A DNA stretch of 64,000 nucleotides from an uncultured Cellulomonadaceae bacterium (GCA_947495165.1 CANLXM010000002.1:1-64000), one strand, 5' to 3'; positions 29,195-44,523 are shown, numbered from the stretch's first letter. Notes: generated by a model from the letters alone, not told the origin. A program made the numbers and translations.

Positions 29195-30187
29195 GTGAAC
29201 ACGACCATGAAGCGCCGCGCCGTCGTCCTCGCCGTCGCCGCCGCCCTCGCCCTGACCGGGTGCGCGTCCGACGACGACGCCACCCCCTCGGCGTCGCCCA
29301 CCAGCACCGACGGCTCGTCAGCGGCTCCGACGGCGGACGCACCCGCCGAGCCGAGCGCCCAGGACCTCGCCGCGCTCGACGCCGTGACGCTCGAGGGCGC
29401 CGACGGCGCCGAGCTCGCTGCCGGCAAGGAGCCCACGGTCGTCTTCGAGCCCGGCCTGACCGTCGCCGCACCGGTGGCGAAGGTCGTCAGCGAAGGGGAC
29501 GGCGCGGCTCTCGAGGACGGCCAGAAGCTGTCCCTGCACCTGGTACGTGCGAGCGGGGCGGACGCCAGCGTCCTGTCGACGAACTACGGTGCCGCGACGG
29601 AGAACGTCGTCCTGGGCGAGACCCCGCTGTTCCCCGTGCTCGCCGACGCCCTCGCCGGGGCGACGGTCGGCAGCCGGCTCGTCTTCATCAGCCCGGTGAC
29701 CGGCACCGACGGCGCCACCACGACCGAGGTCATGGCGATCGAGGTCATGGAGGCGCGCACGGTCCCGACCCGCGCCGAGGGCACCGCGGTCGAGCCCGAG
29801 GCCGGGCTGCCGACCGTGACGCTCGACGACACCGGCAAGCCGTCCGTCACGATCCCCGAGGGCTACGAGGCGCCGAGCGAGCTCGTCGTCCAGCCGCTCA
29901 TCAAGGGCGACGGGCCGAAGCTCACGGCGGAGAACACCATCCGGGCGCACTACGCGGGCTACACGCTCGACGGCGAGCAGTTCGAGGCCTCGTGGGACAG
30001 CGGCACCCCCGCGAGCTTCCCGCTGACCGGCGTCATCCAGGGCTGGACCCAAGGGCTCACCGGGCAGACGGTCGGCAGCCAGGTGCTCCTCGTCATCCCG
30101 AAGGACCTCGCCTACGGGGCGAACGAGGGTCACGAGCTGCAGGACGAGACCCTGGTCTTCGTCGTCGACATCCTCGACGCCGACTGA
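29195..30187 (+). CDS. FKBP-type peptidyl-prolyl isomerase lipoprotein
   Basis: A 330-residue exported lipoprotein that should assist folding of secreted proteins. The signal MNTTMKRRAVVLAVAAALALTGC has its lipobox cysteine at residue 23 and is followed by a Ser/Thr/Pro linker. Two FKBP-like domains are visible. The first (about 80-190) is degenerate, with no complete active-site aromatic set. The second (about 225-330) has IRAHYAGYTLDGEQFEASW, FPLTGVIQGWTQGLTGQTVGSQVLLVIP and LAYG, as in active FKBPs. GTG start with GAAGGAAC upstream. A strong terminator at 30214 follows. The paired-domain form is common in Actinobacteria. Confidence 0.9.
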   Translation: MNTTMKRRAVVLAVAAALALTGCASDDDATPSASPTSTDGSSAAPTADAPAEPSAQDLAALDAVTLEGADGAELAAGKEPTVVFEPGLTVAAPVAKVVSEGDGAALEDGQKLSLHLVRASGADASVLSTNYGAATENVVLGETPLFPVLADALAGATVGSRLVFISPVTGTDGATTTEVMAIEVMEARTVPTRAEGTAVEPEAGLPTVTLDDTGKPSVTIPEGYEAPSELVVQPLIKGDGPKLTAENTIRAHYAGYTLDGEQFEASWDSGTPASFPLTGVIQGWTQGLTGQTVGSQVLLVIPKDLAYGANEGHELQDETLVFVVDILDAD

Positions 30188-30213
30188 GCGACCCGCTGCC
30201 GAGCAGCACAGCC

Positions 30214-30252
30214 AGAAGCCCCCCGTACCGGTCGTCGGTACGGGGGGCTTCT
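30214..30252. terminator. strong bidirectional hairpin terminator
   Basis: AGAAGCCCCCCGTACC (30214-30229) and its exact complement (30237-30252) form a 16-bp perfect stem around a 7-base loop. It lies between the convergent FKBP gene and nrdF. The A/T ends of the stem give a short U-stretch on each transcript, so it should end both. Confidence 0.88.
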
Positions 30253-30273
30253 GACTGTCTCGCTGCGGGCTGC

Positions 30274-33447
<3,174 letters not shown>

Positions 33448-33451
<4 letters not shown>

Positions 33452-33864
33452 GCCGAGATCGGTGACTGTCGTTGCCAAAACTGCCTCAATCCTTCACGGA
33501 CGCGCGTGACGTCCTCTGTGGTGCCAAGGAGCTCGAACCCGTACAGGTAGGGAACGTCGCACTTGGCGGCGATGATGGGCCCGGCGATGCAGTACGCCGT
33601 GCCGAAGTTGGTGTTGCCTGCGGCGATGACGCCGCGCAGCAACGACCGGTTGCCCGGGTCGTTCAGGAACCTCACGACCTGGCGGGGTACGGCGCCGCCC
33701 TCGTTGCCGCCGCCGTACGTGGGGACCATCAGGACGTAGGGCTCCGTGACCTGGAGCATGTCCTCGCTGCGGCGCAGGGGGATGCGCGCCGCAGCGATGC
33801 CGAGCTTGTCGACGAAGCGACGGGTGTTCTCGGAGGTGCTCGAGAAGTAGACCAGCGAGGTCAT
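33448..33864 (-). CDS. nrdI: flavodoxin-like NrdI
   Basis: A 138-residue FMN protein that delivers superoxide or electrons for cofactor assembly in NrdF. It begins [17 protein letters not shown], with the FMN phosphate loop SSTSENT at 8-14, and contains [17 protein letters not shown] and [13 protein letters not shown], typical of NrdI. GGGAGGG precedes the ATG by 6 bases. It overlaps nrdE by 4 bases and follows nrdH by 33 bp. Normal length. Confidence 0.96.
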
Positions 33865-33897
33865 CGACAGCCCTCCCTCTCGATCGTGCGGTGTCGC

Positions 33898-34143
33898 TCA
33901 GGCGACGGCGGTAGCGACCTGCTGCGCGAGGGCCGCGATCTGGTCCGGACGGAAGCCCGACCAGTGGGTGTCGCCCGCCACGACGACGGGTGCCTGCAGG
34001 TAGCCGAGGCCGCGGACCATCTCGAGGGCCTCGGCGTCCTGGCTGATGTCCACGACGGTGTACTCGATCCCGCGCTTGTCGAGCGCGCGGTAGGTGGCGT
34101 CGCACTGCACGCACGCCGGCTTGCTGTAGACCGTGATGCTCAT
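33898..34143 (-). CDS. nrdH: glutaredoxin-like NrdH-redoxin
   Basis: An 81-residue electron donor that reduces the NrdE C-terminal disulfide. The active site is CVQC (residues 11-14) in SKPACVQCDATYR, and the conserved WSGFRPDQI near residue 61-69 is the NrdH hallmark. It behaves like a thioredoxin substrate of thioredoxin reductase in the family. It is the first gene of the operon, and the promoter and NrdR boxes lie 110-160 bp upstream. AAGGGG lies about 12 bases upstream of the start codon. Confidence 0.96.
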   Translation of the reverse strand: MSITVYSKPACVQCDATYRALDKRGIEYTVVDISQDAEALEMVRGLGYLQAPVVVAGDTHWSGFRPDQIAALAQQVATAVA

Positions 34144-34229
34144 CGTGGCCGATCCCCTTGTTCTGTGGTGGTGATGGCGAAGGACACCGGATAACTACAC
34201 CCGTGTGCTTCGCGGAAGCGTTGGTGACG

Positions 34230-34300
34230 AGAGTACCCCCTCGACGGTCTCCAACACTACACCTAGTGCCCGGCGATCCTCAGCGCCCTAGATGTAGTGC
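34230..34300 (-). promoter_or_regulatory. nrdH promoter with two NrdR boxes
   Basis: Two imperfect palindromes fit the NrdR consensus ACACWAKATMTWGTGT: ACACTACACCTAGTGC (34254-34269) and GCCCTAGATGTAGTGC (34285-34300). Their starts are 31 bp apart, close to three helical turns, as in established NrdR-controlled nrd promoters. On the minus strand a possible -10 TACTCT (34235-34230) sits so that the -35 would overlap the proximal box, which would explain repression. The -10 assignment is tentative; the boxes are firm. Confidence 0.82.
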
Positions 34301-34323
34301 GACCCGCATCACCCCGCTCAGCC

Positions 34324-34497
34324 TGTGCACAACCCGGGCGCGGCTGCGGACCGCCTGTGGACGACGCCCCCGCGGGCGCTGTCCTCCTCCACGAACAACC
34401 CTGCCAGGAGCCTCTGACACGCCCGCCCCGCGCCGTCTCCTCCCGCCGGCGTCGCGGCCCGAGCCCTTGTGGAGAAGCCGGGCGACGCTCGTCCACA
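34324..34497. promoter_or_regulatory. cluster of DnaA-box-like 9-mers upstream of nrdH
   Basis: Four 9-mers lie within one mismatch of the DnaA box TTGTCCACA. They are TTGTGCACA (minus, 34332-34324), TCGTCCACA (minus, 34364-34356), TTCTCCACA (minus, 34476-34468) and TCGTCCACA (plus, 34489-34497). A weaker core, GTGGAC at 34502-34507, pairs with the last as an inverted repeat. Streptomyces DnaA tolerates T/C at the first two positions (established), so at least two are good sites. Clustering in about 175 bp is well above what I would expect by chance in GC-rich DNA. Function is inference: DnaA control of nrd or a DnaA-binding locus. Confidence 0.5.
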
Positions 34498-34676
34498 AGC
34501 GGTGGACGGAACCGCGGCGACTCGCGGCGTGTCCGCGCGCTCGGGCGTGTCGTTCGCTCCCCCGGCGTGTATCCCGGCGACGCACGCCCGCCCGCTCATA
34601 AGGTGTGGCGAGGCTCGCACCGTCGTTGCTGCCAGTCCGCCGTCGCCGACGGCCACCCACCTTCGAGGAGCACCGC

Positions 34677-35684
34677 ATGGCCCTGTACGACCTCCCCCGC
34701 GCCGAGCTCGAGACCTACCTGCCCGACGTCGCCGAACCCGCCGACCTCGATGCCTTCTGGGAGCGGACGCTGCTCGAGGCACGCGGGCACGACCTCGCCC
34801 TCCGCGTCGAGCGCGTGGACGCCGGCCTGCGTCTCGTCGACGTCTTCGACGTCAGCTTCGCGGGCTTCGACGGCCAGCCGATCAAGGCCTGGCTGACCGT
34901 GCCCGCACACCGGCCCGACCCGCTCCCGGCCGTCGTGGAGTTCAACGGCTACGGCGGGGGCCGCGGCCTGCCCCAGGGGCACCTGGCGTTCGCGGCGGCG
35001 GGCTACGCCTCCCTCTTCATGGACACGCGCGGCCAGGGCAGCGAGTGGGGCGACGGCGGCGACACCCCGGACCTCGCAGGCTCCGGCCCCGCCCACCCCG
35101 GGGTCTTGACCCGCGGGCTCGAGCGGCCCGAGGACCACTACTACCGCCGCGTCTTCACGGACGCCGTGCGCGCCGTGGACGCCGTGCGCGCGCTCGAGAT
35201 GGTCGACCCCGCGCGCGTCGCCGTCGCCGGCGCGTCCCAGGGAGGGCTCATCTCGCTTGCCGTCGCCGGCCTCGTCCCGGACCTCGTCGGCGTCATGGCC
35301 GACGTGCCGTTCGGGTGCCACTTCGCACGCGCCGTCGAGGTCACCGACGCGTCGCCCTACGCCGAGATCACCAAGTACCTGTCGGTGAACCGCGGGCGCG
35401 CGGACCAGGCGTTCCGCACCCTGTCCTACATCGACGGCGTCAACCTCGGACGCCGCGCGACCGCCCCGCTGCTCTCGTCCGTCGCGTTGCGGGACACGAT
35501 CTGTCCGCCGTCGACGGTCTATGCCGCCTTCAACCACTACGGCACGCGTGCTGGCACCACGTCGGACAAGACGCTCGAGGTCTACCCGTTCAACAACCAC
35601 GAGGGCGGGGGCGGACACCAGCTCGCGCGCCAGCTGCCCTGGCTGCACGAGCGGATGACCGGCGCGTCAGCACCGCGCCGCTGA
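34677..35684 (+). CDS. CE7 acetyl xylan esterase / cephalosporin C deacetylase family
   Basis: A 335-residue cytoplasmic esterase that removes acetyl groups from small acetylated sugars. Start at ATG 34677 with GAGGAG 6 bases upstream; the longer frame begins with an Arg-rich stretch that is not conserved. CE7 signatures are all present: RGQGS (118-122), GASQGG with S187, D273 in LRDTICPP and H308 in NNHEGG. No signal peptide, as usual for CE7, so it acts on imported oligosaccharides. It is convergent with the GH1 gene (15-bp gap) and thus beside, but not within, the oligosaccharide uptake operon. Confidence 0.93.
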   Translation: MALYDLPRAELETYLPDVAEPADLDAFWERTLLEARGHDLALRVERVDAGLRLVDVFDVSFAGFDGQPIKAWLTVPAHRPDPLPAVVEFNGYGGGRGLPQGHLAFAAAGYASLFMDTRGQGSEWGDGGDTPDLAGSGPAHPGVLTRGLERPEDHYYRRVFTDAVRAVDAVRALEMVDPARVAVAGASQGGLISLAVAGLVPDLVGVMADVPFGCHFARAVEVTDASPYAEITKYLSVNRGRADQAFRTLSYIDGVNLGRRATAPLLSSVALRDTICPPSTVYAAFNHYGTRAGTTSDKTLEVYPFNNHEGGGGHQLARQLPWLHERMTGASAPRR

Positions 35685-35699
35685 CGACGGCGGGGTGCG

Positions 35700-37139
<1,440 letters not shown>

Positions 37140-37237
37140 CGTCCTCGCACTCCTTGGGCAGCTCGTCCTGCAGGGCGCCGCGCGCGTGCGCGGCTGCTTC
37201 CCCCGACGCTACCCGCCCGGACCGACCAGCGCCCCGG

Positions 37238-38922
37238 TCAGGACGCGCCGTCAGGCTCGTGCCACCCGCCGACGCCGGTCCACCCGCCCGCGGCCAGCTC
37301 CTCGTCGAGGTCACGGGGGAACCCCGCGACGCCGGGGCGGGTCTGCCAGGGACGGGGGCCCTCGAGCGGGCGGTACTCCACACCGGCAGCGTCGAGTCGC
37401 GCGAGGTGCGTCCCCGCCAGCCGCGCCATGAACTGCTCCGTCGCGACTGTGCCCGGGCCCCGCTCCGCGGGCGCGCTCCAGACGGCCTCCGCGAACGCGG
37501 CCAGGCGCGGAAAGGTCGCGTAGTCCACCCGCCGCGGGGTGTCGAGATGCTCGCTCCAGACCTGCGCCTGGGCACCGAGCAGACGCCCCGGCCCCGACGA
37601 GCCGACTTGTGCCAGGTCGCCTGCCAGGGGGTCGAAGCCGTGCACGTCCTGCACGGTCCGCACGAACCCGACCGGGACAGGCTCGTCCGCCCGGTCGCTC
37701 TCGCGGTGGTCGAGGTAGACGAACTGCTCCGGCGCCATCACGACGTCGTGCCCGCGCGCCAGGGCCGCGGCTCCGTGCGCGGGCCCGCGCCACGCCAGCA
37801 CGACCGCGTCCCGCGGGAGCTGGGGTCCGAGCGCCTCGTCCCAGACGAGGGCGCGACGGCCCCGCCCCCGCAGGTGCTCGCACAGCTGCGCGACGAACCA
37901 CCCGTGCAGCTCACCGACGTCGGCGAGACCGAGCGTCTCGGCGCGTGCCACGGCCCGCGGGTCCGCGCGCCACCGCGCCGTCGGCACCTCGTCGCCGCCG
38001 AGGCACACCCATGGCCCGTCGAAGACGTCCATGACCTCGTCGAGCACCCGGCGGAAGAAGGTGAGGCTCTCGTCCGACGGCGTCAGGACCTCGGTGCTGA
38101 CCCCCCAGGTGGTGCGGACCGACGTCGGGGAACCGTCGCCGAGCTCGGGGTAGGCCGCGAGCGCGGCCTGGACGTGGCCCGGGACGTCGATCTCGGGTAC
38201 CACCGTGAGGCCGCGGGCAGCGGCGTACGCGACGATCTCGCGAAGATCGTCCTGGGTGTAGAAGCCGCCGTGCGGTCGCCCGTCCAGGCTGCCCGTGCGC
38301 CAGGTGCCCACCGTCGTCGCGTGCCGCCACGACCCGACGCGGGTGAGCTCGGGATACGACTGGATCTCCACGCGCCACCCCTGGTCGTCGGTGAGATGCA
38401 GGTGGAGGACGTTGAGCTTGTGCATGGCCGCGAGGTCGACGAACCTCAGGACCGCGTCCTTGGGCATGAAGTGCCGCGCCACATCCAGGAGCACCCCGCG
38501 CCACGCGAACCGCGGGCTGTCTCTGACCACGACGGCGGGAAGCGTCCAGGGCGTCGGCGCCGCCGCGGCGGCACGGAACGCGCCGGGCCCCGCGAGCTGG
38601 CGCAACGTCTGGACGGCGGCGTACCCGCCCGCGAGGTCGGCGCACCTGACCGTGACGCCGGTGGCTGCCACCTCGAGCTCGTAGCCACCCGGCGCGAGGG
38701 CCAGCGAGGTGGTCAGCGCCACCCGCACGTCAGCGTCCGCCAGGTCGGTGACGCAGGCGTCGACCGTCGTCGCCGCACCGAGGCTGCGCACGAGCAGCCG
38801 CGCTGCTGGCCGCAGCACGTCGTCGCAGCCGACCCGGACCACCCCGGAGGCGACGAAGCGCTCGCCTCCGCGCGCCACGACCTCGTGCGGCACCGGCACG
38901 AGGCCGCCGGCGTCGCGCCGGG

Positions 38923-38926
<4 letters not shown>
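37238..38926 (-). CDS. GH20 beta-N-acetylhexosaminidase
   Basis: A 562-residue exo-hexosaminidase that removes terminal GlcNAc or GalNAc. It has the GH20b domain (about 8-135), then the barrel with FAWRGVLLDVARHFMP (139-154), LHLHLTDDQGWRVEI, and the catalytic Asp-Glu pair D312-E313 in CLGGDEVP, where the acetamido group helps catalysis. No signal peptide is visible, so it acts inside the cell on imported oligosaccharides. Its ATG overlaps the stop of the ABC ATPase (ATGA), which ties it to the transporter and is the best clue to the transported sugar. Confidence 0.93.
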
Positions 38927-40651
<1,725 letters not shown>

Positions 40652-40652
<1 letters not shown>

Positions 40653-41668
40653 CAGACTTCCACCTTCGGGGTCTCGGCCGCGTCCACGCGGGTGTCGGAG
40701 GGCGTGGCCGCGGAGGGCGCGGAGCCCGTCTCCTCGGTCGCCCCGAGGCGGCGGCGTCCGCCGCGAGCCTTGCGCGCCTGCCGGGTCGCGGCCGGGACCG
40801 AGCGCAGCTTGGGGTTGATGATCTCGTCGATCGCGAAGTTGACGAGGGACAGGCCTGCGCCCAGGAGGGCGATCAGCAGGCCGGGCGGGACGAACCACCA
40901 CCAGGCGCCGCGGGTGAGCGCGGCCCCGGCCTGGGCGTCGTTGAGCATCGTGCCCCACGTGATCGACCCGGTCGGCCCGAGCCCGAGGTACGAGAGGCCG
41001 GCCTCCCCGAGGATCCCGAGCACGACGGCGAACAGGAACTGCGCGGCCACGAGCGGGAGCAGGTTCGGGAGGATCTCGACGCCGATGATCCGCCCGGGGC
41101 GTTCGCCGGCCACGCGCGCCGCCGCGACGTAGTCCCGGGTGCGCAGGGAGCGTGCCTGCGACCGCAGCACCACGGCGGACCCCGCCCACGAGGTGACGCC
41201 CAGGACGAGCGCGACGAGCAGGATGCTGCGTCCCGGGATGTAGCTCGAGAGCACGATCACGAGCGGGAGCCCGGGGATGACGAGCATCACGTTCGTGATC
41301 AGCGAGAGGAACTCGTCGGTCCACCCGCCCAGGTAGCCCGACACGATGCCGAAGATGATCGAGAGCAGCAGGGCGATGACACCGACGAGGAGCCCGACCA
41401 GGAGCGAACCCCTGGCTCCGTGGGCCAGCTGAGCGAGCACGTCGTAGCCCAGCGAGGTGGTGCCCAGGAGGTGGTCCGCGCTCGGGGCCGCGAGCGCCGG
41501 GTTCCCCGAGAAGCGGGGGTCCTGCACGAAGAACGGTGCGACGAGAGCGAACAGCACGATGGCGCCGGTGAGCGCGATCCCCACGAGGAACTTGGACGAG
41601 TGCCGCGGGAAGACGAGGGCGAGCGCCGAGAGCGCGGAGCGAGGTGCGGGTCGAGCCGTATCAGCCAT
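40652..41668 (-). CDS. ABC transporter permease, OppC type
   Basis: A 338-residue inner-membrane permease. The N-terminal TM (about 27-49) is followed by a periplasmic loop, then five further TMs. The coupling-loop motif for family 5 is at VAAARVAGERPGRIIGVEILPN, and the C-terminal tail (about 295-338) is long, charged and cytoplasmic. It overlaps the other permease gene by 8 bases and is coupled to the downstream ATPase gene. Together the two permeases make the translocation channel. Confidence 0.94.
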
Positions 41669-42653
41669 GGTGACGTGTCCTCGGGTCGATGAATCCGTAG
41701 ATGAGGTCCATGAGGAAGTTCGCTGCGAGCACCGCGACGGTGATGAACAGGAAGACGCCCTGGATCAGCGCGTAGTCGTTGTTCTGCACCGACTGGATCA
41801 GCAGCTTGCCCACCCCGGGATAGCTGAAGACCTGCTCCATGACGATCGAGCCCGCCACGACGAACCCGAGCGAGATGCCGAAGCCCGCGATCGACGGGAG
41901 GGCGGCGTTGCGCACCGCGTAGGTGAAGAAGATCCGCCGGGGGCGCAGCCCCTTGGCCTCGGCCGTCGTGATGTAGTCCTCGGCCAGGGTGGAGACCGTC
42001 ATGTTGCGCATGCCGAGCAGCCACCCCCCGACCGAGCTCAGCACGATCGTCACCGCGGGCAGGATCCCGTGGTAGATGGCGCTGGAGAGGAACGCCCAGC
42101 TCGCCTCCGGCTGCGCGAATGTGAAGACGTCGTACCCGCCGATGATCGGCGTCGCCCCCAGCGTGACCGAGAAGACGAACACGAGCAGCAGCGCGAGCCA
42201 GAAGTACGGGACGGACTGGAGCAGGGTCGTGAACGGGATGATGTGGTCCGCCCACGTGCCCCGCTTCCAGCCGATCCACGCACCGAGGCCGACACCGAGC
42301 ACGAACGAGAGGGTGGTCGCAAGGCCCACCAGCACGATCGTCCACGGCAGCGCCTCAGAGATCAGCTCGATCACAGGGGTGGGGTACCGCGTGATCGAGA
42401 TGCCCAGGTCGCCCTGGAACAGACGTCCCCAGTAGGCCAGGTACTGCTCCCACATGGAGGTGTCCGGGCTGGACCCGAGGAGGAGCTGGATGCTCTTGAC
42501 GGTGGCCGGGGTGACCTCACCGTTCCGGCCGAGCTTGGCGAGCATGATGCCCACCGGATCGCCCGGCAAGAGCCGAGGGATGAGAAAGTTCAGTGAGATC
42601 GCCGCCCACAGCGTGATCAGATAGAACGTGATGCGACGGATGTAGTACCTCAC
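41661..42653 (-). CDS. ABC transporter permease, OppB type
   Basis: A 330-residue permease with six predicted TMs. N-terminal MRYYIRRITFYLITLWAAISLNFLIPRLLPGDPV is the OppB/DppB signature region (GDPV near 31-34). The EAA-like loop is TTAEAKGLRPRRIFFTYAVRNAALPS (about 230-255). GTG start with GAGG 5 bases upstream, 41 bp after the binding protein. It overlaps the second permease gene by 8 bases. Topology and length are normal. Confidence 0.94.
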   Translation of the reverse strand: MRYYIRRITFYLITLWAAISLNFLIPRLLPGDPVGIMLAKLGRNGEVTPATVKSIQLLLGSSPDTSMWEQYLAYWGRLFQGDLGISITRYPTPVIELISEALPWTIVLVGLATTLSFVLGVGLGAWIGWKRGTWADHIIPFTTLLQSVPYFWLALLLVFVFSVTLGATPIIGGYDVFTFAQPEASWAFLSSAIYHGILPAVTIVLSSVGGWLLGMRNMTVSTLAEDYITTAEAKGLRPRRIFFTYAVRNAALPSIAGFGISLGFVVAGSIVMEQVFSYPGVGKLLIQSVQNNDYALIQGVFLFITVAVLAANFLMDLIYGFIDPRTRHHG

Positions 42654-42694
42654 GGCGTCCTCTTCTCCTCTCCAGCTCCTCCTCGTGCCTCAGG

Positions 42695-44386
42695 TCAGTT
42701 CGCGGGCTTCAGCTGCGAGAGCACGACGCCGGCAGACGTCGCACCCCACGACGGCGGGAACGCGTAGAGGTTGTCCTCCGTCGGCCATCCGGTGAAGTCC
42801 TTGGTGTTGAAGAACGACTGGGTGGCGTTGACGACGAGCGGGATGTACGGAAGATCGCGGACGATGTTCTCCTGGATCGTCGTGTACTGCTCGAGCTTCT
42901 TCGCCTCGTCGTCCGTCTGGGCGGCGGCGACGATGGCTGCGTCGACGTCCGGGTTCGAGTACCGGGTGAAGTTCCAGTCCCCTGCGGTGAGCTCCTCACC
43001 CACGGGTGCGGTGGACTCGCCGCTGAACCAGTCCTCGTAGACCGCGTACGGGTCCGCCACGGAGGCGCCGATCATGCCGCCCATGATGAGCTGGAAGTTG
43101 CCGGTCTGGCGCGCGTCCGAGAACTCGTTCCAGGAGAAGGTCGTGGCCGTCACCTTCATGCCGGCCGCCGTCGCCTGCTCCTCGATGAGCTTGGCGGCGG
43201 AGTTGTAGTCGCTCCACCCGTCGACCGAGGACAGGGTCAGCTCGATCGGCTGGCCGTCCTTGGCGTAGATGCCGTCGGCGTTCTTGGCGTAGCCGGCGTC
43301 CTCGAGGATCTTCTGAGCCTCCGCGACGTTGGCCTGCTGGGGGCTCTCGGTCGGCATCCCCTCGCCGATCCACGCGTCGTCCCGTCCGAGCAGCGCGAAC
43401 GTCGGCGACACCGGCGCCGCGTGCCCGAGGAAGGCGCGCTCGTTGATCGTCGCGCGGTCGATGACCAGGTTCAGCGCCTGCCGGACGGCGACGTCCGTCT
43501 GCGGGCCCGTGCAGCCGAGCTCCACGTTCGCGCAGGTGTACAGCGCGGTCGGGTCCTGCGGCGTGTTGAGGTAGCCGATCGTGCCCTCGCCGGTGAGCGA
43601 CTCTGGCTCCGGCACGAACATCGTGGCCCAGTCGATCTTGCCGGTGCGGATCAGGTCCTCGCCCGACTGGTTCGCGTCGATGCCCAGGTACTGCAGCTTC
43701 TTGACGCCCACCTCGCCGTCGCGGTACTTGGGGTTCGCGACGAGCGTGTACGAGGCCTGCGAGGTGCTCTCGACGACGTACGGGCCGGTGCCGACCGGGT
43801 TCTCGTCGGTGAAGGTGTTGGGGTCGTCGACCTCGGACCAGATGTGCTGGGGGATGATCCGCTGGTTGCCCAGGAGCGAGAACTCGTTGGTGTACTGCGG
43901 TCCGTCGAACGTGAACTTCACGGTCGTGGGGTCGACCGCCTCGACGGACTTCATGTACGTCGGGCTCACGAGCTCATGCTCGAAGGTGTAGACCACGTCC
44001 TCGGCGTCGAAGGCCTCGCCGTCGCTCCACGTGACGCCCTCCTTGAGGGTGACCGTGAGCTCCGTGCCGTCCGCGTTGAACTCGAACGACTCGCCCAGCA
44101 GGCCCTCGGGCTCGCTCGCGGAGGCCTTGTTGTAGTGGAACAGGGTCTCGTAGATCGGGCCGAGCGCGCCGTGGAGCACCGTGGGCGCGAACGGGTTGTA
44201 GTTGGCCGTGATGGGCGTCTGGCTGCCGGCCCAGACGACGAGCGTCTTGCCCGGCCCGGCCGAGGTGCCACCGGTGGAGCTCGTGTCGTCGCCCCCGGAG
44301 CCCGAGCATGCGGCCGAGGTGAGCACCAGGCCGGCGGCGAGCGCGAGCGCCGGGAGCGCGCGAGCGCTGTTCTTGGATCGGAACAT
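42695..44386 (-). CDS. family-5 extracellular solute-binding lipoprotein
   Basis: A 563-residue substrate-binding lipoprotein. The signal ends in TSAAC with the lipid-anchored cysteine at residue 27, followed by a Ser/Gly linker. The mature part has the family-5 layout (SBP_bac_5): ITANYNPFAPTVLHGALGPIYETLF, NADGTELTVTLKEGVTWSDGEAF and VRQALNLVIDRATIN. Family-5 proteins bind peptides, nickel or oligosaccharides. Here the co-transcribed GH20 and nearby GH3 point to GlcNAc-containing oligosaccharides, as for the chitobiose-binding protein of Vibrio (established family precedent). GAAAGGACC precedes the ATG. Promoter with an in-spacer operator at 44449-44478. Confidence 0.93.
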   Translation of the reverse strand: MFRSKNSARALPALALAAGLVLTSAACSGSGGDDTSSTGGTSAGPGKTLVVWAGSQTPITANYNPFAPTVLHGALGPIYETLFHYNKASASEPEGLLGESFEFNADGTELTVTLKEGVTWSDGEAFDAEDVVYTFEHELVSPTYMKSVEAVDPTTVKFTFDGPQYTNEFSLLGNQRIIPQHIWSEVDDPNTFTDENPVGTGPYVVESTSQASYTLVANPKYRDGEVGVKKLQYLGIDANQSGEDLIRTGKIDWATMFVPEPESLTGEGTIGYLNTPQDPTALYTCANVELGCTGPQTDVAVRQALNLVIDRATINERAFLGHAAPVSPTFALLGRDDAWIGEGMPTESPQQANVAEAQKILEDAGYAKNADGIYAKDGQPIELTLSSVDGWSDYNSAAKLIEEQATAAGMKVTATTFSWNEFSDARQTGNFQLIMGGMIGASVADPYAVYEDWFSGESTAPVGEELTAGDWNFTRYSNPDVDAAIVAAAQTDDEAKKLEQYTTIQENIVRDLPYIPLVVNATQSFFNTKDFTGWPTEDNLYAFPPSWGATSAGVVLSQLKPAN

Positions 44387-44448
44387 CTTCGGTCCTTTCG
44401 ATCGCGCAGCGTCACAGCGCCGCGGTCCCCCACACTGGAGACATAGAG

Positions 44449-44478
44449 AATGTAAGGAAGGCTTCCTTACTAAGTCGA
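44449..44478 (-). promoter_or_regulatory. promoter with perfect 19-bp operator-like inverted repeat
   Basis: GTAAGGAAG-G-CTTCCTTAC (44452-44470) is a perfect 9-bp inverted repeat with one central base. On the minus strand TCGACT (44478-44473) and TACATT (44454-44449) are spaced 18 bp and can serve as -35 and -10, so the repeat fills the spacer and enters the -10. A repressor bound there would block polymerase. It lies 66-84 bp upstream of the solute-binding protein start. No regulator gene is present in the window. Confidence 0.72.
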
Positions 44479-44523
44479 GCCAAACTGAGTTTTGTTATCG
44501 AACCGAGACCGGTCCCCGGGGCC

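Larger units (their letters stand above)
34144..34676. other. 533-bp intergenic region between divergent nrdH and CE7 esterase
   Basis: No gene is supported here, although open frames cross it. It is the longest gene-free stretch of the window. It contains tandem NrdR boxes (34254-34300), a possible -10, and a cluster of DnaA-box-like sequences (34324-34497). The part from 34510 to 34660 shows nothing specific except GC-rich repeats, and presumably holds the esterase promoter. Confidence 0.6.

Noticed and set aside
34144..34300. Cobalamin riboswitch before the nrd operon
   Set aside because: No B12-box-like element was found; class Ib reductase does not need cobalamin, and NrdR boxes explain control.
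34324..34497. Chromosomal replication origin
   Set aside because: DnaA-like boxes are present, but dnaA, dnaN, gyrase or parAB genes and an AT-rich unwinding region are absent.
35685..35699. Terminator between CE7 and GH1 genes
   Set aside because: The 15-bp gap has no inverted repeat; convergent transcripts must end within the genes or by Rho.
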